A stretch of DNA of 64,000 nt, taken from Lachnospiraceae bacterium (GTDB lineage: Bacteria > Bacillota > Clostridia > Lachnospirales > Lachnospiraceae). The notes under the pieces were generated by a model. It had not been told where the DNA came from and made no database searches. It saw only the letters and a list, made by a program, of their open reading frames with translations. The position numbers were made by a program, and so were the translations under genes. Positions within the stretch are counted from its first letter, which is position 1, and each line of letters begins with the position of its first letter. Below, in pieces: positions 59,342 to 64,000 of the stretch. The stretch spans positions 1 through 64,000 of the forward strand of contig JALCRM010000011.1 of NCBI GenBank assembly GCA_022652545.1, written 5' to 3'.

Positions 59342-61816
59342 TCAGATCAGTCCCCGGTTCTTCGCCTCGCTGATTGCCGCTGCTTTGCTGTTTACCCCCA
59401 GTTTCCTGTATGTTTCCTGGTTGTAATATTTCACACCGGCCTGCGATAGATACAGCCGTTCCGCGATCTGTGCCACAGACCGTCCTTCGGACTGCAGCTG
59501 CAGGATCTCCAGTGCTTTGTCGGAGAGCACCACGCCGTCCGTCTGTCTTCCGGCCAGGAAGGCCGGGTACATTTCGGCCATTTTTCCGCACTCTTTCATG
59601 ACCTGATCCCTGTATGCCGTGTCGTTGAACGCGATCTCCCCTGTCCGTAAAAGCTCCCATACCGCGGCGCCTTCCATCGTGAGTATCCTCACAAAATGGT
59701 AGCTCTCCGCTCTCGTGACCGCTTTCTGCAGTGTGTCTCTCCACCTCGGGTCTTTTCGCCGGTGCTGCGTGACCGCCAGCAGGATCTGCGCTTCCATGAC
59801 AAGATAGACCCTGTTTCTCTTCTCTCCGTACTGGATCATTTCCTGCAGAAGGAGCGCGGCCTTCTCCTGTTTTCCCAGAAGCAGCAGAACGCGGGCTTTA
59901 TGCATATAACGGTACCTTTCCAGCGTACAGAAATCCCGCGTCTCATCCGGTGCGGTCGAAAGCCATCTTTCCGCTTCATCGGCTGCCCCTTCGTACATCA
60001 TCAGGCGCAACCGGAATGTTTCAATGTTCGGCATCAGCTGCGGCGCTTCCTTTTCGGCCTTGGCCGCGAAGCTGTCCAGCGTGTCCAGCGCATCATCCGG
60101 CTGATGCTTCAGAATGAAGAGTCTGCACAGGATCGCCACGGCGGAGAACAGGTTCTCCGTCTTCCCGCCGCCGGCCGCCTGGACCCAGCCTTTTCCTACA
60201 AGCGCCGCTACCTTGTCGTCATCTTCCCCTTTTTCAAACTGGCTTTCCGCAAGGGCAATGGCGACAAGTCCCTTTCCGAATTCTCCGAGGACCATCTCCG
60301 TGATCTTTCCGATGCCTGCTGCCAGCTGTACGTCGTGTCTGCTCCATTCGCAGAAATCCTTGCCGCCGTTCATGATGGAGGGCTGGTTATTGGTCAGCGA
60401 CACAAGCGGCAGCACCGCCTTGCCTGCAGTCATCATCATTCCGATCTTCCGAAGCAGTTCGGGCGTCTTCGCGACGTCCCTCTGCGGCAGCGAAACATCC
60501 AGGAAAAATAATTTTTCATCGGCTGCCTGCCTGGCACGGCCGCTGTGTTTTTTCCCGTATTCCTTCAGCTTCCGGTACCAGCGCTCGCTCTCCTCATCGT
60601 TCATCAGAATGGACTGCAGCAAGCTCAGGCTGGCCATCAGGTCCGGGCTGTTCTCCACGGCAGTCTCGGACAGCGACAGATAATACTTCCGGAATTCCCA
60701 GTAATAGCCGCATCCGACATAATTGGAAGCGTTGGCATTCAGTATCCTTGATATGCCGTCTTCGTTGCCGCACTTCTCATACATGCCGAGCGCTCTGACC
60801 AGCTCGCCCTGCATTTCATATTCGCTGCCTGCATAGTCGTACAGCTTTTTGATGTGCTCTTCGGAGCAGCAGCGCGTCAGCCGTCTGCGCATGGACTGTT
60901 TCAGAGCGCTGCGCAGGATGAACAACGGCTCACCCTCTGTTTTGACCTCCTGCAGGAAATTTCCGGTCTCCAAAGCCTGCTGTACGATTTTTTCCGCATT
61001 CTGTTTCCGCGTGATCTGTCTGGCCATCGGCAGCGTAAATTCATCCAGGATGGAAATGTCCATCAGGAATTCCTGCATCTCAAGGCTCCACTGGCCATAG
61101 ACACGTGTATCCAGGTAATCCCAAAGATCCCTTCTGGCCTGTTCGATCGCTTCCTGCTCCAGATCCTCTTTCCGGGAGGGACCTGCCGCATCCCTGCGGG
61201 GCAGCTTGGCAAGCCGCATCGCTGCGATCCTGAGCGGTACGGGCTGGCTGCAGTTCAGGCTCTGCAGATATCCCCACGCTGTCCTGGACAAAGTAACGCC
61301 CCATTTTGCCATGAGGTGTCTCTGCTCTGTTTCCGTCAGCGCCAGGTCTTCTTCTCCGATCAGCATAAACGCCTGCCGCACGTAGAGCGGATTCAGCCAG
61401 AGGGGCACGGGGCTCCGGGAGATCAGGATCAGCCAGATGTCCGGACGTTCCGCCAGTTCTTTCAGAAACGGTTCGAGCATCTTTCTCTGCTCGTTTTCCC
61501 ATACATACTGCAGGGAATCCACCACGACCGCCCTGCGGCCCCTGCCCTTCCCATCCTCTTCCCCATTTGCCGCAGCAGCGGCAATGTTCTTTAATTCATC
61601 CGTCCTCAGGCCTGTTTCCATATCGATCCATGAAACAGGTCCCCATCCGGAAAGGCAGGCTGAAACAAATGCGGTTTTCCCGCTTCCCGCCGATCCGTAT
61701 ACATAGACTGTCTGCCCTGTTTTCTGCGCTACTTTCAGCAGTCCCCAGGCGTTTCCCGGTCGGACGTATTTTTCATCTGTCTGCGCCATACCGGCATCTT
61801 TCGTCGCTGTTTCCAT
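59342..61816 (-). CDS. MalT-like LuxR family transcriptional regulator
   Basis: 824 residues. An N-terminal P-loop NTPase has VYGSAGSGKTAF (about 40-51) and a Walker B-like RAVVVDSLQYVW. A winged-helix and helical-repeat middle region of about 400 residues follows. The C-terminus is a LuxR-type helix-turn-helix (SEGRSVAQIAERLYLSQAGV, about 775-794). This is the architecture of MalT/LAL regulators, which respond to small ligands. No target genes are obvious beside it; the regulator ends 14 bases from the convergent Crp/Fnr gene. Confidence 0.9.
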   Translation of the reverse strand: METATKDAGMAQTDEKYVRPGNAWGLLKVAQKTGQTVYVYGSAGSGKTAFVSACLSGWGPVSWIDMETGLRTDELKNIAAAAANGEEDGKGRGRRAVVVDSLQYVWENEQRKMLEPFLKELAERPDIWLILISRSPVPLWLNPLYVRQAFMLIGEEDLALTETEQRHLMAKWGVTLSRTAWGYLQSLNCSQPVPLRIAAMRLAKLPRRDAAGPSRKEDLEQEAIEQARRDLWDYLDTRVYGQWSLEMQEFLMDISILDEFTLPMARQITRKQNAEKIVQQALETGNFLQEVKTEGEPLFILRSALKQSMRRRLTRCCSEEHIKKLYDYAGSEYEMQGELVRALGMYEKCGNEDGISRILNANASNYVGCGYYWEFRKYYLSLSETAVENSPDLMASLSLLQSILMNDEESERWYRKLKEYGKKHSGRARQAADEKLFFLDVSLPQRDVAKTPELLRKIGMMMTAGKAVLPLVSLTNNQPSIMNGGKDFCEWSRHDVQLAAGIGKITEMVLGEFGKGLVAIALAESQFEKGEDDDKVAALVGKGWVQAAGGGKTENLFSAVAILCRLFILKHQPDDALDTLDSFAAKAEKEAPQLMPNIETFRLRLMMYEGAADEAERWLSTAPDETRDFCTLERYRYMHKARVLLLLGKQEKAALLLQEMIQYGEKRNRVYLVMEAQILLAVTQHRRKDPRWRDTLQKAVTRAESYHFVRILTMEGAAVWELLRTGEIAFNDTAYRDQVMKECGKMAEMYPAFLAGRQTDGVVLSDKALEILQLQSEGRSVAQIAERLYLSQAGVKYYNQETYRKLGVNSKAAAISEAKNRGLI

Positions 61817-61849
61817 GGCGTTCGGTTCCCTCCCGCTGTTTTCCGGTGC

Positions 61850-63682
61850 TCAGTTCCCTTTTTTCAGGCTGAAGCTGTCGACCAGCGTCCCCTGCTCGGT
61901 CCGGTAGCAATAGATATTGATCGTGTCTTCCGAAATGACGCCTTTGATGATCGTGGCGGCGTAATTTGTGAACAGTTTTGCTGTATAAGGCCGTACCGTC
62001 ACACTGCCGTCATAAAACTTGTTGCCGCTGGAAGAACCGGCGCAGATATACAAAGTTTCCCCGGTCTTTTTTTGCGCATAATGGGAAGGATATGTGATGA
62101 TGTTCTCCCCCTGCATCAGATAGGACCTGGAGTAAATATGATCATGTCCGCTGATTACCAGGTCGATGTCGGCATCCGAAAAAACCGCAGACATTTCGCT
62201 GCGCATCGAGCTTAGCTGATCTGTGTGCTCGCCGCTGCTGAACAGAGAATGATGCATCAGCACGATCCTCCATTTCTTGTCGGAAGCAGCTATAGTGTCG
62301 CTGATAAAGTCCCGGTGATAGGCAATGTCATCAATATTTGAATCCAGTGCCAGGAACAGTATGTTCTGACAGGTGTAGCTGTAATCGCCCTCCTGATACT
62401 GCAGCCTGAAAAGGTCTGCATTGACGCTGTCTTCATCGTGGTTCCCGCGGATCACGGCCGATGGGATCTGCCGGAAGATGCCCGGCCTGCGGAAATTCAG
62501 GAAAGAAGACTGCGTTTCCGCGCTGTCTGCCGTATTGTCCGCAAGGTCACCCACGACCAGGATATCATCCGTCATCCCGGTGAGGGCAAATCCCCGGCTC
62601 ATGCAACTGTTCCACAACGCACTGTCATCCTTCCCGTAAGACCCGAGCTGAGGATCTCCCAGAACGGCAAAGGAATAATCCGTGTTCCCGGGTGTCGAAA
62701 AATACAGCACCTCGGAATGTTCCTTGCTCCCCACCGGAGCAATGCAGTACGCATATTTTGTAGAAGTCTTCAGATACGAGAGCGTCGCCTTGTAAACATT
62801 CGCCGTACTGCCGCTCTTTTCGCCCATCAGTACCTTTGTGGCATTCTGGCTAAATGCCATTTTACTGCCGGCATCATATTTTGAGGCTTCCATGAGTTCT
62901 ACCGCATAGGACCCCTGTTCCGCGGTCATCCAGTTCACGATCACCTCTTTCTCGGTACGTCCCTGTTCCAGCATGACGCCGCTGATCTCCGGCGCATCCT
63001 CCTCGGGCAGCGACTCCGAAAAAGCCATGTTGGAAATGTAGAAGGCAAGATCGCCGCTCTGCCAGCTCCCGCGGTGTATCTCGACAGCCAGCACATTTGT
63101 CCCACGCCTCAGAGGGGCGAGGTCCGAAACGGTAAACGGTTCTTCCGAAACGCCGCTTCTTTCCTGCGCAACGCCCAGTTCCTGATTCGATTTATACCCT
63201 CCGTCAGGTACATTCCCTGCATAGACAATATTCCCGTTCAGATACAGGATCACGCTGTCGCTGTAGATGATCTTTCCGACCAGGGCGCGTATATCTGAAA
63301 GATCCTCCACCTGAAACTCTCTGCGGAAGAAAACAGTGGGCGACCCGCCTTCCGATCCCGAAAGAAGCCTGGTCGTCCCGTTTTCCGCATTCACGGAAAA
63401 AGGTCCGGAAGCATGCTTCCAGCCGGAAGAATCGTACTGCAGCTGCGTCCACGCATTTCCCTCCCCGGGCGCTTCGCCGTTGTCGAGGTAATCCCATTCC
63501 GAACCGGCATTGATCACGAAAGAGGCGGTGATGTCCTCTGCCGCTGCCGGTTCCGCCGCTGCCGCCGGCGCGCTCTGTCTCAGGTACAGGACGGCGACAC
63601 TGAAAGCAAAGGACACGGCGATCAGCGCTGTCAGAAAGACTTTCCCTATGAGATTCGGATGGCTCTGTTCCGTCCGCTGCAA
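61850..63682 (-). CDS. secreted metallophosphoesterase with N-terminal beta domain
   Basis: 610 residues. A membrane anchor or signal (about 12-33) precedes a beta-sandwich region of about 180 residues (FFRREFQVEDL, VILYLNGNIVYAG, LRRGTNVLAVEIH) similar to jelly-roll carbohydrate-binding parts. A fibronectin-like stretch resembling the N-domain of purple acid phosphatases follows (VNWMTAEQGSYAVEL). The catalytic half has GDPQ, GDLADN, RGNHDED, LMHHSLF and SGHDHIYSR, a full metallophosphatase set. The TTG at 63682 has GGAGG five bases upstream. It is probably an exported phosphomonoesterase or nuclease-like enzyme. Confidence 0.88.
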   Translation of the reverse strand: MQRTEQSHPNLIGKVFLTALIAVSFAFSVAVLYLRQSAPAAAAEPAAAEDITASFVINAGSEWDYLDNGEAPGEGNAWTQLQYDSSGWKHASGPFSVNAENGTTRLLSGSEGGSPTVFFRREFQVEDLSDIRALVGKIIYSDSVILYLNGNIVYAGNVPDGGYKSNQELGVAQERSGVSEEPFTVSDLAPLRRGTNVLAVEIHRGSWQSGDLAFYISNMAFSESLPEEDAPEISGVMLEQGRTEKEVIVNWMTAEQGSYAVELMEASKYDAGSKMAFSQNATKVLMGEKSGSTANVYKATLSYLKTSTKYAYCIAPVGSKEHSEVLYFSTPGNTDYSFAVLGDPQLGSYGKDDSALWNSCMSRGFALTGMTDDILVVGDLADNTADSAETQSSFLNFRRPGIFRQIPSAVIRGNHDEDSVNADLFRLQYQEGDYSYTCQNILFLALDSNIDDIAYHRDFISDTIAASDKKWRIVLMHHSLFSSGEHTDQLSSMRSEMSAVFSDADIDLVISGHDHIYSRSYLMQGENIITYPSHYAQKKTGETLYICAGSSSGNKFYDGSVTVRPYTAKLFTNYAATIIKGVISEDTINIYCYRTEQGTLVDSFSLKKGN

Positions 63683-63724
63683 TTTGACCTCCGCTCGAAA
63701 GGCAGACAGTTTCTCCGGACCGGC

Positions 63725-64000
63725 CTATGCCGCCGGCGCCGCTGCCTTCCTGATCCATTCCGCAAAGTCCGCAAGCATTCCCCTGCGCTCCTGTGCCGTA
63801 TAATATCCTTCAAGTGCCTCGCATGTGTCCGCCACCCATCCGGCCTTCGCTGTATTCATCGGATATTCCCTGACGGCGGCATATCTGGACCTGTAGGCGG
63901 CAAGATAGCTTTCCGCCGACCCTGTATCCTCTTCCAGAACAGCCGCATAGGCGATCACCGGCCAGTCCGTATCTTCCTGTGTGAGAGCAAGCTGCTTCCA
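63725..64000 (-). CDS. C-terminal fragment of an unidentified protein (runs off the window)
   Basis: The frame is open from the window end to a stop at 63725, giving 91 residues. The visible part is helical and Ala/Glu/Arg-rich (VIAYAAVLEEDTGSAESYLAAYRSR, then ALEGYYTAQERRGMLADFAEWIRK). I recognise no domain. The gene ends 42 bases before the phosphoesterase start and is probably in the same operon. Confidence 0.6.
   Translation of the reverse strand, partial: WKQLALTQEDTDWPVIAYAAVLEEDTGSAESYLAAYRSRYAAVREYPMNTAKAGWVADTCEALEGYYTAQERRGMLADFAEWIRKAAAPAA

Noticed and set aside
1..64000. Insertion sequence, prophage or integrative element
   Set aside because: No transposase, integrase, terminase or capsid-like protein is present, and no long terminal inverted repeats were seen.

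Overview
The window reads as chromosomal DNA of a high-GC Clostridia member, most likely Lachnospiraceae. This is inferred from several gene sets: a monoderm-type Tad pilus locus with an FHA protein and a DUF5702 protein, a YesM/YesN pair beside a sugar ABC transporter, two-subunit class I fumarase, a VTC/DUF4956/Cthe_2159 gene set, and lipoproteins with long Ala-Thr-Ser linkers. Most start codons have a clear GGAGG-type ribosome binding site, and several strong starts are TTG or GTG. I saw no prophage, transposase, CRISPR array or rRNA gene.

Layout. 1-480: structured non-coding DNA and a tRNA-Ser(GCU) with its own promoter. 481-2587: HIT hydrolase plus fumarase alpha and beta, one minus-strand operon. 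2600-12695: an eleven-gene minus-strand Tad pilus operon (FHA protein, two TadE-like proteins, two prepilin peptidases, DUF5702 protein, Flp pilin, TadC, TadB, CpaF ATPase, TadZ). 12869-16697: nucleotide-sugar enzymes (GDP-fucose synthase, dTDP-rhamnose synthase), a divergent PAP2 protein and a DUF3048 lipoprotein. 16712-20249: an RluA/DNA-glycosylase fusion, YqeY and a CLC transporter with fluoride-clade features. 20372-29594: a GH3 glycosidase, then a surface-polymer-like operon (VTC polymerase, DUF4956, Cthe_2159-type binding protein, GT2-GtrA glycosyltransferase, NAGPA-like glycosidase, small membrane protein). 29764-35913: a sugar ABC importer (two permeases and a binding protein, no ATPase) divergent from a YesM/YesN two-component system. 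35957-40759: aldo/keto reductase, GlmM, acyltransferase, MtnA. 40897-45485: a complete XRE-cupin/potABCD polyamine operon. 45524-52223: AspS, a TIGR00300/ornithine-cyclodeaminase-like protein, nitroreductase, MazG, HD hydrolase, a repeat lipoprotein, DeoC. 52400-59327: alcohol dehydrogenase, an unknown protein, small redox enzymes, an RclA-like disulfide reductase with a rhodanese lipoprotein, and a divergent Crp/Fnr regulator. 59342-64000: a MalT-like regulator, a secreted phosphoesterase and a truncated gene.

The most unusual signal is a dispersed leader repeat. At six gene starts (HIT-fum, fcl, rluA-udg, yqeY, a PNPOx-like gene and a flavodoxin-like gene) related DNA ends exactly at the ribosome binding site. 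The full form has three hairpins. The last is a GGAGAAYC/GRTTCTCC stem that sits 4-5 bases before GGAGG, and its 3' arm could also pair with the GGAGG. At HIT-fum a promoter lies upstream, so that copy is probably transcribed as a 5' leader. This looks like a mobile or amplified translation-control module and is the best candidate here for an undescribed system.
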